Source: Platerodrilus igneus (Eukaryota; Arthropoda; Insecta; Coleoptera; Lycidae). Taken from it: 64,000 nucleotides of DNA. The notes under the pieces are model-generated. The model ran no database searches. It was given only the letters and a program-made list of their open reading frames with translations, and was not told where the DNA came from. Made by a program: the position numbers and the translations under genes. Each line of letters starts with the position of its first letter. The first letter of the stretch is position 1. The DNA lies in contig JARFIW010000453.1 in the NCBI GenBank assembly GCA_036346225.1, forward strand, positions 7,626,001-7,690,000, in the 5' to 3' direction. Below, piece by piece: positions 21,696 through 33,874 of this stretch.

Positions 21696-24560
21696 ATATC
21701 GCCCGAGGTCGTACACCTAATAAAAAAGCTATGATGCTTGTTTCTAATTGTCCGTCGTCTAATTATTTTTGCTAGTCTCTGATTAATAAAACCACTGTAA
21801 TCATCCATCACATTTATAATCAGACAAGATAATCTTCTCATAAGTAATCTTTCAAATACAAAATAATGCATCTACAAGAACTTTCTCTTAGAAACAATAT
21901 CTCAATTACAAAATTAATGAAAAATAACTTCTTCTCAATACAAATCTTATATACTAAAAATGGGGTCCAGAATATATTTTTAAAACTAGGATTATTGTAA
22001 CAATTGAAAAACTGAGCGTGTAGGGATCGCAAGAATGTACCAAAACAACACCTCAATTTTATTATTTTGCTTTCTACAATAAAAATCATTACACTACGGT
22101 AAAACTCAAACCTTAACAATTACCTCAATTAATATTGTAACAATTACGATTTTCTGTTATTTGAATATACAACTTTGTTCAATACACCTAATCAATAAAT
22201 GCTTAATTTCTATTGAAACCTTTTATTATAAATGCATACATAGTACGCCATCTACATTAGAATAGCAAAACTACTCTTGGAGTGAGCTTCTAGTTGTTTG
22301 TATCTTGTTTCAATGTCCTACCTCCCGGCACATGCTTGTATAACTAAGGTTGCTTCGTGGAATGGGCCATTTTGGTATCAGATGTAGTCCGTGGACGAGC
22401 ATTATCTTGGGCTTGCAAGTTTTTGATTAGACATGCCGCCCAAACAATTGGTTAAGTGGAGTCAACATGTACCATAGGTTAGTTTCTGTAACAGCATCGA
22501 CCTGGAATGGTTGTAGATGTATTTTTACGGTAAGAAAGAATTTCACAAGCTTACCCCAAATTTTTATTCTTTCGTTTCATTTCAGCGCAAGTTCTTCTTT
22601 GTTTTAGTTTAGAGATTTAAGGATTAAACTACCGATCATTAAATATGAAGATAATTATAATTCCGAATTTTAAAATATTAAATTCAAGTTACAAGTAATA
22701 AAGTTATGGAAATTTAAGTATATAAAGAAAACAATCGTTAAACATAAGGCATGCACTAGAGTGAGAAGCAGTTTCACTTGTTATTAGGCAGGAATGTAGA
22801 AACCCGCACACGTGATTGGTTTGTATGAAGATTAAATCAGGGCCCCTGCGTCAGTCATGCTCAACTAAAAGAGTACGGACGGAGATGTTTAAAAAAAAAT
22901 TTTTTTAAATAAAAAAAAACCGGCCGCCAAGCAGATGGCCAGCGGTGAGTCATCCTCCATTTTTATACTTATATCTTTTCAAGAAACTTTCAATTAAAAT
23001 GCTGAGATAAATTTTCGAAGAAGCTATACAAAAGTTTGATTAAAATTAATTCTCAAAATTTTGCTAAAGTTCATAGTTCAATTAATTTATTTCATTTAAA
23101 AATTTAATTTAAAAATTTAGTATTTGAATAAGGCATAATTGACCTTAACATATTTAAGATATTTGTATAAGATTATGTTTAAAGTTACAAAGTTGTATTG
23201 AAACGCTTGCTTTATTGAACATGTGATATGATAAGAATTGTTTGCCGAATTATTGTGTATAAGACATTGTGATAATACGTCTGAAGTATAATTCAATGTC
23301 GACAATAAGTACTTTTCTTTGACCTTTGATTTTATTAAAGATAACTATTAAAAATGTACAACCATTAACCAGAGAAATTATTTTTGAATATGTAATTTTT
23401 TTGTGAACTGAAGAGGATCCTATTCTAGTAGCATGAAGTCACTGTAACATAAAGTTAAAATAACATATTTTTTAAAGTGAACTGAAATAATTTATGCAGT
23501 TATTAAAATAATATTCCAAGAATGCTTAGAGATCAATATTAAATAGTGAAAACGGAACTGTTTCGAAAGTCTCCGTATAAATAAGTTGTATAAACAATGT
23601 ATAAATAAATATTTAAAAAAAAAAAATTTAATAGAAAAAATATTAAGTTGTCTCAAAATTTTCTTTCTTTGAAGTCAACAGTAATTATCCTACAGAAGCA
23701 ATCTGTTTATTATTAAGAAACATTAGTACTGAAGAAAGGTATTATTGGTGTTAAAGTTAAAAGTTATTCTTGAAAGTATAATTTTGTCTAGTGGATTTAC
23801 ATATAATTATTTTTGTGATAAAGTGACTAGGCTCTAATGAAACCCTAGTTTGAAAATGTTTAGGTGTGATTAAACTTTAGATAGCACGAGATCGTCGTTC
23901 TTATTCCAGGTTGCAGAGACCACAGTAAGTATTTTTGTTGATGTTGCTCGTCGTAAATTTTTTTTCTGTCGCAGATTTCCGTATCTGATCTTCGAATAAT
24001 TTCTTATAAAACACTCATTAAGATACGGTGGCGCCCAATAAAATTTCTTTTGTTTTATCGTATACCATTCTACGACCCTAGCTCATAGCTCTGCCCTAAG
24101 TTGAAGAAACTTAGCTGGCTGGAAGAACTCTTTAGAAGGACCCTTTTTTTCTCAAAGCCATTCAACATCCTTTTTACCCTGGGCTTGACTATCAAACAGG
24201 AACCCCTCGTAATCTATCGAGGCTCTGCCGCCTGTATGGTAGAGCAGACATATTATTTTCCTTAAGAGGAAATAATAGGTTACAATATACAGTGTTAGTT
24301 ATAAGTATGGAGACGACGATTTATTGTCGTTAATATCCAGTTTAGGAAATTATGTTCAATACAAAAGTTTTTTTTAAATTGTTATCTACATTTGAGAATA
24401 CTTGGATTTTTTTTCATTTGTTTTTGAGTTGCATCTGTCTGCGTAATTTTTTAAATGGAAACCTGCTAATTTTACTCTACAATTCCATAGAGCATTTTTT
24501 CTCTTTCCAACAGTTTTTTGTTTTTTTTAAAATCTATTTTAATAAGATTTTTACAAGAAA
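21696..24560. other. No gene seen
   Basis: AT-rich, with short ORFs only. A homopolymer-rich spot lies at 22890-22920 (runs of A and T), next to a GC-rich CCGGCCGCC. A GGTGGCGCCCAATAAAATTT at about 24025 resembles the primer-binding-site start of Gypsy elements (TGGCGCCCAA), but no LTR pair was found around it. Confidence 0.45.
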
Positions 24561-24645
24561 ACACACTATATATGTATAAATGTTATTCCTTTCACTTCAA
24601 TTGATCAGTCTAGAAATTTTATTCTCTTTTAACAAAATAATGCAA
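24561..24645 (+). repeat. Dispersed 84-bp direct repeat, copy 2
   Basis: Partner of 21611-21695 with about 94 percent identity by eye. The similarity stops abruptly on the left and fades on the right, where GTCGTAC is shared. Confidence 0.8.
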
Positions 24646-27094
24646 ACTAAATTCACATCAAAGTCGTACGTACTATCAGAAAATTGATACTGGCATATTA
24701 AACTTCCTACAGAATCAGGCAAAGATATCTTTGTTTCACCGGTACATATTTACTTATCAATAATGTTAGTTCAAAATTACACTTAACGTTCATAGGTCAA
24801 AACAATTAATTTTATACTAATTGAATGAATCAATATTATTTGAACAAAACCATACTCGAATCTAAAGAGCTTTAGAATTAATCCTAAAGTTAATTTTAAA
24901 TTCTTTTCAGGATACATAATGAACATGTTAAGTAATACTTTTCGTTATTACTCTCAAAGGATTTACTAAATGCAGCATCTAAGGGTGTTTGTACTTATCT
25001 TTCCATCTCATTCCAGCTGTTTAACATGTCAAAAACAAGATGTCTTCTTAAATATCTGCTATCCGTAAGTCACCAAGCTACATCATGTAGTCCAATATGA
25101 ATTTTAAAGTTAATTTTTAACAATCCTTCATACTTCCATATTATTCACATCAAACAAAATATGGATTTCTAAAAATGTCTTCTAAACCATGATTTATTCC
25201 AATTTACCATCTCCATTTAAACTAGACCAAATAAACGAATTCAATCTTTAACGTGGGAACTTCTTTACAACTTTTCTGGACTTGCCTTTTATTTCATACT
25301 ATAGCTTAACCAAATTAAACACATTGCTTTGGGTTAAGCGATTACCCATTGTTATTCGCTACTGCAATGCCATTAGAGACGTTTTAACGGCTCAAAATAT
25401 TCGTTTACAAGACACGTGTTATGCCATTTTTCCTACGTATGTCTAATTTTCCAACAAGCGCGCATGGCTATCACATCAAACTCCCTTCCAACCGAAACAA
25501 ATGTACAACGACAGTAAAATCCCTTGTAAGGCATACAACCAACTCATCGCAAGTTTGCTATGCAGGTTGCACATAAGGAAATATCTATTTGCAAATTTTT
25601 TATATTACGTAAATAAATGTGCAAAATTGTAAGAGTGCTGTGCCCGAATTTTGAACACAGTTCTAGTTATGTATATAAATTAATGGTGACTCTTTTCTTA
25701 TTTGTTACATGTAAATCCATGATAACCAACCTTAGTATAAACTTTCCATAAATTTATAGATTGCAATACATTGCTGCCCCTTAGGGATAGTAAAAAAAGT
25801 TGCTTGTTTTAAATAATAAGTTTTATTTGAGCATAATTACAATTGGAGTTAAACCATTTTCAAATCGTAGGAAGCAGTCCATTGCTTTATAGTAGTTCAT
25901 TAGTCGGCCGCGGTTTTCATAGTTACTAATTGACTAAGTTTATACATCGATACAAGTATTGTGAAACAATTGGTGCAGTTGAATTACGAAATGTAGGTAA
26001 TCTAAAGCGCTCCTTAGATTGTTAAGACAACCGTATATACACAACTCTCTTGGTAAGACACGAAGCAAACTTTTGCCTGTAAGAACTTCATAACTCAAGT
26101 AATTAAATTGGAGCACGGTATTCGCGTGGAAAAAATAAAGTAACACCCTTGCATATCTTCCCAGTGGTTTCAAAGTTTCCTACTTCTAAAAGCTGTTTTC
26201 TAAAAGCCATAGGGGATTACTGTAATGCGTCTAGAATTCTCAATCTTTGTTTTCTAGAACCACGTGTATCCGTTGGGTATTTTAAAGAGAAAGCAGGTTA
26301 TGATTTTCCTGAATGCCCATAACTACGTGACTGAATTTCAAATATCTGTTGTTACAGCTACGGTGACAAAACGCTGAAGTATAAATTTAAGCATTACTGC
26401 AACCTGTGTATCTACACGTAACATCCTATAACAGTGGCGAAGAGAATTAAAATCTTTAATTTAAAGTTTACTAAATATGTGTAAAGAATGAAGCTCTAGT
26501 ATTCTGGAACTTCTATTTAACGATGAACCTGTGGAAAATGTAATAGAAAACATTTCGATTTTTCAAGCTATTCCTTATTCAACTCTAGCTGTTGTCACAA
26601 TAACAAGTTTCTTATAAGAATAATCGAAAATGTCTGAATGCAAATATCTCACTGAGCCATACGTCAATGAAATTATGGTGGAAACTATTATAGTGGAACG
26701 TCCCGTTCTAAGTTTTATAACTCATTGCAACTTTTAGTATCTTTTTAACATAATGCTCTGTGGTTAAGTATTCTGTTATGGTTAGAAGCCTTTGAATCTC
26801 TCCTTTGGATAGATATTTCACTGAATTGACATTTGTCAAGTTGTTATTATAGTACTATTTAATGTGATGCACATTAATTTGCTTTTGTTAATAAAAAGTG
26901 GTTTAATTGTGGGAAAATGTTATCTCACCTAAGGGTGATAACGAGCCCATGTGGTGGCTCTTCCTTCTTGATCCAGCCTTCGAATCGAAACGACGAACTT
27001 GGTGCGTTAGCAAAATTTATATCGCTTATTTTAGCGGATTCTAGCTCACTACCTTGGATAAAATTAATCTTTCTGGTGTTTGTGAGTAAGAAAG
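24646..27094. other. No gene seen
   Basis: About 2.4 kb of AT-rich sequence with ORFs under 80 codons and no recognisable motif or repeat. Confidence 0.5.
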
Positions 27095-27160
27095 TTAATT
27101 ATTACGCCTTTGGCGGATTTATTTTTATTCCCTAAAGAAGCTCTTCCTATTGGACGCCAA

Positions 27161-28014
27161 GATATTCCCAGTTTTTCTTATAATAAAAGAAACTTAACTT
27201 TATCAGTGAAGTTCGCCACGGCTGCTCTACGGATACCTATGAAATCCTGCCATAGTTTTCTATAAAAGAAACTCGACTACAAAAAAAATCCTTCACAATT
27301 TATTTACCCAGAAAATCTCACAGCAAACCTTTTCAATTATTACAGCATACATTCATTGATTACATATATTCACGTTGATTACTAATTCATTTTTATTAAA
27401 TATTTCTAAATACAATTTTACTCCTCTGACTAAATAAAATATTGCAAGTAACTGGGCTTAACCCCACACCTTACTTTAAATCCATGGTCTAATAAAAACT
27501 CATAGTAAACCTTTTCGTACTTGTACCAAATTTTATTTTGCACTGAAAATTACCTAAAACCCATTTACCTTTTACATAAGCAGTTGGTCCACAATTATTG
27601 TATAATATAAAATTTCGACCTCAACAAATTTTACATAATTCATTAAAAATATTAAAAACTCAATTTCTTTGTCCAAGGAATTCACCAAAATATATCCCCA
27701 AAAGCACAGCATGTCATAACACCAAACAATTACAAAAATAAATGTTTTTGCAAAAAAAATCAGATACCTGGAATGTAGCCCAACCAGGTATCTGCCATCA
27801 TCGCAGACGTAGCTCCTCCCCACGACTGCACGTACCGGAATCTCCCTAAGTTGACTCACACCATTTGGAACAGCAGTCGCCTATCAAAAACTTTATACCT
27901 CTAATCTCTTGTAAGCCCAAATTCTCAATACATCAGCTAACGTTCCAATTACATCCACAATTCCATTTAAGTGCTCAACAAGCACCAGCCACCAAAATAA
28001 GAAAGTAATTTCTA
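27161..28014 (-). repeat. Copy A 3' LTR
   Basis: Direct repeat of 30880-31707, about 90 percent identical by eye with several small indels. The similarity to the other LTR goes on past its outer edge, through TTGGCGTCCA and about 35 bp of leader (27115-27160). A simple 3' LTR should not carry that sequence. Confidence 0.8.
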
Positions 28015-28309
28015 TTTGCACATTTCTTACTACTACCTATAAGAACCATTATTTACACCTATACACTATTTTATACCTATCTTTCCTAAACTACAATTCA
28101 AACTATCCCTAATATTTAAATTAACTATCCCTAATTTTATAACTTATTCCCTACTTAAGACGGACCCTCTTCTTTATCGTGAACATTATTCTTTTAACAT
28201 ATTTTATTACTATGGTTTTTTTTTTTGGTTTCATATACCACTATGTGTGTACTAACTCTTACACCGAATATCAAATCTTTATAAACTATCTTTTCCTTTG
28301 ACAAACCAT
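28015..28309 (-). other. Copy A purine-rich region before the 3' LTR
   Basis: On the minus strand this is rich in A and G with repeated TAGGGATAG-like words. The corresponding part of copy B (43390-43870) has the same character. The polypurine tract should lie at its inner LTR edge but is not clear here. Confidence 0.5.
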
Positions 28310-28490
28310 TTGGTACAACCTACTAGTTATAAATTTCTCCCTCTACAAAAAACCCTGTGTACCTTCTAGAATTTTTATGTAACGGAATCAACCAGAAAGA
28401 ATTCCTTAAGTCTAATTTACTAAAATTAAAATTGCCACTTTGTGAAAGTATGCCATCATTTAACATTGTCACTACTTCAAAATTTATTTA
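28310..28490 (-). pseudogene. Copy A reverse transcriptase start, truncated
   Basis: Reads KLDLRNSFWLIPLHKNSRRY, then TGFFVEG and a degraded VVPNGLS. In Gypsy RT this is the palm block with the first catalytic aspartate (D-L-x-x-x-F-x-x-I) up to PFGL. The rest of RT, RNase H and integrase are missing, at about the same point as in copy B. Confidence 0.7.
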
Positions 28491-28494
28491 CTCC

Positions 28495-28995
28495 CTATAT
28501 GCTGCAGGTATTTACATAGCTAACTTGTCTTTTAGACATTTTAATTGTATCAATTTCACTAACCTCTTTTTCATCCAACTCCATAACATTTACATTTAAA
28601 CCAGCGTCATCTTCTGTGAACTCATAGCTATCTTTCCAGGGCAGTACTATGTCCTTAATCCTCACTATCCTCCTTTCCATATCAATTATTAACCCCAACT
28701 TTGTCATACAATCAACACCTAGGATACTATTAAATTTCGGTCCAGGAACAATAACAAACTCCCGCTCACAGCTTACCGAACCTATTTTCACATTCAACAC
28801 CACAACGCTATTCACCACAGCAAACCTCTTTTTATTAGGAGTAACCAAATGACTCCTCTTAATTGGCATAATCCTATCTCAAACCTTTCCTTTAATTTCG
28901 CTGACGAATTCCTCTGATACTAAACTCGCCTCTGCTCCTGAATTGAGCAACGTTCCTACGCTATACTCTAAAATTTTAATTTCGACTACTGGCAA
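28495..28995 (-). pseudogene. Copy A protease remnant, active-site Asp replaced
   Basis: Reads FCLPVVEIKIL, then LLNSGAEASLVSEEFV and an open frame at 28869-28495 with MPIKRSHLVTPNKKRFAVVN and FNSILGVDCMTKLGL. The ILGVD segment and the preceding strands match copy B almost word for word. The active site, DTG in copy B, is NSG here, so the catalytic aspartate is lost (near 28940). A TGA-type break lies just before MPIKRSH. Retropepsins cut Gag-Pol; this one could not. Confidence 0.75.
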
Positions 28996-29557
28996 ACAAA
29001 ATTATTCCCATGCTTCTCGTTCTACCTCTTCTGCAATATTTAAAAATTCCCGCGGATGTTTGTATTTATACATTTCAATTTCTAGTGGTTTGTTACTATC
29101 TAAAAATCCTGTCTTGTTCTAACTTCGCTTCTGGGGCGTGGTTGTTCCTCAACAACCTCAGCATACGATTGTCTTATATTTTCTTATCTTTCTCTACTCT
29201 CACTGTCTCTAACACCAGTAACTGTATGTGATCTGTTTATCTCCAGAAACCTATTTTGTCTTCGTACCCTGGTTTCGGCGTAGGCCCCTTGGTACCGCTA
29301 TTACTCCTATAAAATGTTCTCCTAAGTTCCCAGTTGTTTCTAAAATTCCTGTTAAAACTAATTCCAAGTCTATGGATACCCCCCATTTTCAAATCTAACT
29401 AGGTTAACATTTCTCTCCTTATAATAACTAGGTAGGTCTGTACTCACATCATCAAACCTTTGAAAATATTCTAAGAATGCTTCTGTCTCAACGATATTCT
29501 GCAACGCCACATGTTGCCTAACTTCAACTTCAAAATGCCTAGCAGATACTTGATAAT

Positions 29558-30470
29558 TTATAGGTCCGTTAATGGTGAACTCAACTGTTTAGCGACATTA
29601 TATTTTCGAATAGCGTACTGTTCTCTTGATTCTGCAAATTCACCTTTGTATTTCCCGGTAATCAAGTCGTCTCGCACCTGATCTTGCTTATGAACTCTCC
29701 AATAATACATTAGGAATTTATCCTCAAAGTTAATGTACGATTCAATATTCTGGCCTACCAAGTTGTACCAGGCTTCGGCGTTATCCTTCAATAAAGCTTT
29801 TACAATATTCAACTTAACCCGTTTGTCGTATATATTATAAACTAAATTCCTAACACTATGTATAAGAATCTGTGGGTTCACCGATTATTTCCGTAAAATT
29901 TCATTTGCTGATCTAAAGACATATTACCTGTGAAGAATTTTGGACCATCCCCCGTTAAAGCTGTATATTTTGTTTTATGCCATTTACTTCTCTTTATACT
30001 CGTCCTAATTAATCCCTACACGAATCCGTCACTTCAGTCACCTTTCCATTGATTTCTTCCTCACAGAAAATTCTAACCTCTAGTTTTAATTGTCCTAGTT
30101 CCTGCCTCAGATCTACTATATTTTGCTCAATCCTATCTACCCTTGTTTTTATTTCCCGCATTTTCAGCATAAAGCTATTTTTAAACTCAGTAAGCTCTTT
30201 AGTGGATTTATCAATTTTTTCACTTATCTGTTCAAATTTTTATTTGATTCCAGGCTCATTTGTTCAAATTTCCTGTTCGATTCCTTAATCATCTTCTCTA
30301 ACATTCTCATAATTAACTGATTTTCTTGTTCTCTCGATTATATCCTCGACTGATCCCTACTACCTCCTGCTTCCTTCATTTCTTGTCTTGGTTTATCAAA
30401 TAGAGCACTATCGTCACTTACGATCTCTACTCCTTCACTCCTTAACCACTCATTTCTTAACATTCGTTCA
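29558..30470 (-). pseudogene. Copy A gag remnant
   Basis: The start, near 30465 on the minus strand, reads as a diverged form of the copy B gag N-terminus (EWLRSEGVEIVSDDSAL). After a broken coiled-coil part, an open frame at 29881-29558 holds the capsid-like core: VRNLVYNIYDKRVKLNIVKA, then NAEAWYNLV, FEDKFLMYYW, DQVRDDLITGKYKGEF and EQYAIRKY. This is the pattern of retrotransposon Gag (retrotrans_gag type), which assembles the particle. No zinc knuckle is seen. The frame is broken upstream and downstream, so only fragments could be made. Confidence 0.75.
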
Positions 30471-30590
30471 CAACACACCGCTCATACAACAAATAATTCC
30501 AACACACTCAATAAAATTAATAAAGATATTTACAAGACGATTAACCCTTTAATCTCAGGATCATCAGTTTCTTAAAATAAAAATTTAGTT

Positions 30591-30796
30591 GAATTCGAGC
30601 CCTTCACGTTCGGGTCGCCATTATTCTTGTAAAGTTTAGCTGGAAAAGCCCCACTGTTGGGTCGACATAATGTTGTGAAGTTCTAAAAACAAGCTCAGGA
30701 TCACTAATTCGAGCCCCACTGTCGAGTCGTTATATGTTCTGTACCCTACCTGTAAAAGCCCCACTGTTGGGCCTTATAAATTATTGTGAAGTCTAG
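30591..30796 (-). repeat. Duplicated leader with PBS-like motifs in copy A
   Basis: A unit of about 110 bp is present twice. Each unit has two PBS-like words. On the minus strand the four words are GGCCCAACAGTGGGGCTTTT (about 30754-30775), ACTCGACAGTGGGGCTCG (30710-30728), GACCCAACAGTGGGGCTTTT (30643-30664) and TGGCGACCCGAACGTGAAGG (30602-30621). The last one closely matches the sequence that directly follows the copy B 5' LTR. These lie between the 5' LTR and gag. Confidence 0.65.
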
Positions 30797-30879
30797 CTAG
30801 AAGACACAAACTGTTTTTACTTACTTCGCTTCAATACTTATTTTTATCTCCTGGAGGAGCTCATCCTTTTGGACGCCAA

Positions 30880-31707
30880 AATACTCTCTGATTTTCCTAT
30901 AATAAAAGAAACTTAACTTCATCAGTGAAAAGTTTGCCCTACTTTTTTTATAAAAGAACCTCGACTACAAAAAAAAACCCATCACAATTTATTTACTCAG
31001 AAAATTTCACAGCAAACTTTTCCAATTATTACAGCATACATTTCTTGATTACATATGTGGACGTTGATTACTAATTCATTTTTATTAAATATTTCTATAT
31101 ACAATTTTACTCCTCTGACTAAATAAAATATTGAAATTAACTGGACTTAACCCCACACCTTACTTTAAATCCATGGTCTAATAAGAACTCATGGTAAACC
31201 TTTTTGTACTTGTGCTAAACTTTATTTTGCACTGAAAATCACCTAAAACGCATTTACATTTTACATAATCAGCCGATACACAATTATTGTATAATACAAA
31301 ATTTCGACCTCAACAAATTTTACATAATTCATTAAAAATATTAAAATCTCAATTTCTTTGTCCAGAGAATTCACTAAAATATTACCCTTAAAGCACAGAA
31401 TGTCGCACCACCAAACAATCACAAAAATAAATGTTTTTGCAACAAAAATCAGTTACCTGGAATGTAGCCAAAAAGGTATCTGCCAATAAACCATCGCAGA
31501 CGTAGCTCCTCCCCACGACTGTACGTACCGGAATCGCCCCAAGTTGACTCACACCATTTGGGACAGCAATCGTCTATCCAAAATTTTATTCCTCCAAACT
31601 GCTGTAAGCTCAAATCCTCCATACATCGGATAACGTTCCAATTACATCTACAATTCCATTTTAGCGCTCAACAAGCACCAGCCACAAAAATAAGAAAGTA
31701 ATTTCTA
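30880..31707 (-). repeat. Copy A 5' LTR
   Basis: Matches 27161-28014 in order and orientation. Anchors are ATAATAAAAGAAACTTAACTT, then GGACTTAACCCCACACCTTA and GTAGCTCCTCCCCACGACTG. On the minus strand it is followed by TTGGCGTCCA, which resembles the TGGCGACC start of the copy B primer-binding site. Confidence 0.8.
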
Positions 31708-32329
31708 CTTACTATTCCGCATGCTTTGATTTTGAAAATATATTTAACACATTAAAACATTTATTTCCACATTACACCAACTTGTGTACGTTGAAATTTT
31801 TTGCGGAGAGCCACTTATTCCTCCACGGAGGCTTATATAGACCAAAACTACCCCCCCCCTTAAATAAGCTCACTTCAAAAAACACACCACCACAACAACA
31901 AACCTTCCTGGTAAATTTCTACAACGGTTTACAATTCTCATAATACTCTTCACCAAACAACATTCAACCATGGTCGATTCTAAAAATCGAATCATTAACT
32001 ATCCACAATTCCATGGAAAACAGGCAGCCGTATGCCAACCGTCTCTAAAATCCAAGAATTTTGCATACTAAATAAATATTTTACCTCGAAAATGAAATTA
32101 AAATCTTTAACAGCCGTCGAATTCGTTAAATTCCGTCATCGCTGATACAAACAAGGCATTTAAAACACGCCCCTTGCATACACATATATACAGTACCTCG
32201 CTCTTTTTATATCCAAAAATGTTCTATTTTGTACCCTACCTATTTTCATGCCAGTTACCCGTTTATTGTGTCCTTGTCTAACCCGTATTATCTATCTCTA
32301 TTCCAAAGTTCACAAGTACAGTATTATTC
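31708..32329. other. No gene seen
   Basis: Flank of copy A. It has a run of nine C at about 31851 and otherwise unassigned AT-rich sequence. Confidence 0.5.
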
Positions 32330-32535
32330 TAACTCATCTACCCTCTCTCGAGTATCGTCCATCTCTTTCCTATATGTATATTCCTACCAACTATCTCCGT
32401 CTCTCCTATCTTCATTATATTAGTTCTAATAATCTAACTCATCTACCCTCTCTCGAGTATCGTCCATCTCTTTCCCATATGTGTATTCCTACCAACTATC
32501 TCCGTATCTCCTATCTTCATTATATTAGTCCTTAT
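32330..32535 (+). repeat. Tandem duplication, 105-bp unit
   Basis: CTAACTCATCTACCCTCTCTC starts a unit at about 32330 and again at 32435. The two units are nearly identical (only a few substitutions), which makes two parallel chance ORFs across them. Confidence 0.85.
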
Positions 32536-33121
32536 CCCCTTAGTAGTTTCAAAGTTAATGCACACCTAAATTTTGTCTCATTTTATATATGTTAAAATAC
32601 GGCTTCTCTCTGTAATATTGATCCATTTCGTTCGTCTATAACGATTATGAGCATTTAACTAAATATACTGAAATAAACTCCCTCCCTCCTTTTTAAATAA
32701 ATACCAGGAACCTTTTTAAGGCTCATTTTTAGCTAGAACAAAATTGTTTGCTTGCACGTTCGTTCCTAGAAACTTTAGCCGTTTATAAGTTTATGTCGAC
32801 CACACTATCCTACCCTACGTTACATCTTTACAAGGTTAATCAATATTAAAGCTTTGCCACTATACTAAATTTATGTGTACTGTATGCAATTAAGAAATTC
32901 ACTCTCTTAAATTATCGATTTTTGCTACATACAGGAACTGGAAACTTTCCTACAATCTACTTCTTTAAAAACACAAATCTTTCACCCTACGCTTTTTGCA
33001 ACTACCTAATATTCGTAATTAATATTAATATTTATGATACAACGACGCAAAGATTAATCCTAAAGAGTAATGTACATTGTAAATTCTTATACTAACGTTT
33101 AAAAACGTCTTAAATTCTCTT
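32536..33121. other. No gene seen
   Basis: AT-rich, unassigned. Confidence 0.5.
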
Positions 33122-33126
33122 AACAG

Positions 33127-33176
<50 letters not shown>

Positions 33177-33181
33177 CTGTT
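33122..33181. repeat. Perfect 60-bp palindrome with a (TA)n core
   Basis: AACAGATTTA at 33122-33131 and its inverse TAAATCTGTT at 33172-33181 flank about 40 bp of alternating TA. The whole can fold into one hairpin or extrude as a cruciform. Confidence 0.85.
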
Positions 33182-33258
33182 GTTTGATTTGGACTACATC
33201 CCAAAAAAATACTTACATGTGTATTATACTATAAGTCTGACCAGTCCATTAATTATTA

Positions 33259-33259
<1 letters not shown>

Positions 33260-33297
<38 letters not shown>
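33260..33297. repeat. (TA)n microsatellite
   Basis: About 37 bp of pure TA, only about 80 bp from the palindrome at 33122-33181. Confidence 0.9.
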
Positions 33298-33302
<5 letters not shown>

Positions 33303-33566
33303 GTTATAGTATCATTTAGGGGTAGTTAGAACCAATAGTATACCGCACTCCCTATAAAATACATAAGGGCTCAGAAAACTACACAGTTTTCTGAAGAAAA
33401 CAAGAAATACGCTAATTAGACTGGAAGTACATCACAGCGCCCTATATATAAATAATAATCATAATTAATTCAGGTAATGAAAAATATTTTGAAGATTTAT
33501 TTGAATAAAACAAATCCGTAAGTCGTTAAACAACAGAAATGCAAGCTGAAACGCGACAAGGGTAAA

Positions 33567-33874
33567 TAAAACAACATTATTACATCAAAAATCCTAATTT
33601 TATCAAGAAGGTTAAGAAATGCGGAAGATAGCAAACGCATATAATTTAAGGCAATCATTGTATTTAGTCTACGTGGATGAAAAATTAAAATCGACACCTG
33701 ATTTATTGGAAACAAGCGAATAAAGCAACATTATTACATCAAAAATCCTAATTTTAACAAGCAGGTTAAGAAATGCGTAAGATAGCAAACGCATATAATT
33801 TAATGCAACCATTGTATTTAGTCTACGTGAATGAAAAATTAAAATCGACACCTGATTTATTGGAAACAAGCGAG
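33567..33874 (+). repeat. Tandem duplication, 154-bp unit
   Basis: Units 33567-33720 and 33721-33874 start with TAAAACAACATTATTACATC and TAAAGCAACATTATTACATC and are about 95 percent identical. Both give the same minus-strand chance ORF (MFPINQVSILIFH). Confidence 0.9.

Larger units (their letters stand above)
27161..31707 (-). mobile_element. Gypsy-type LTR retrotransposon copy A, internally deleted
   Basis: Two direct repeats of about 0.83-0.85 kb (27161-28014 and 30880-31707) enclose a minus-strand internal region. It holds gag, protease and the first part of reverse transcriptase, homologous to copy B (38620-46140) on the plus strand. RNase H and integrase are absent. The order on the minus strand is 5' LTR, PBS-like leader repeats, gag, protease, reverse transcriptase start, purine-rich tract, 3' LTR. 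The two LTRs differ at many sites, so this is the older copy. Copy A LTRs show no evident similarity to the 2.15-kb LTRs of copy B. Confidence 0.8.

Noticed and set aside
24020..24045. TGGCGCCCAA as the primer site of another LTR element
   Set aside because: No LTR pair, polypurine tract or pol remnant could be found around it; kept only as a remark.
33122..33181. Rho-independent terminator-like hairpin
   Set aside because: The window is eukaryotic and the stem is almost pure TA, so this is a microsatellite palindrome and not a bacterial terminator.
33567..33874. Short repeat array as a CRISPR candidate
   Set aside because: Only two units, 154 bp each, with no spacers and no cas genes; it is a plain tandem duplication.
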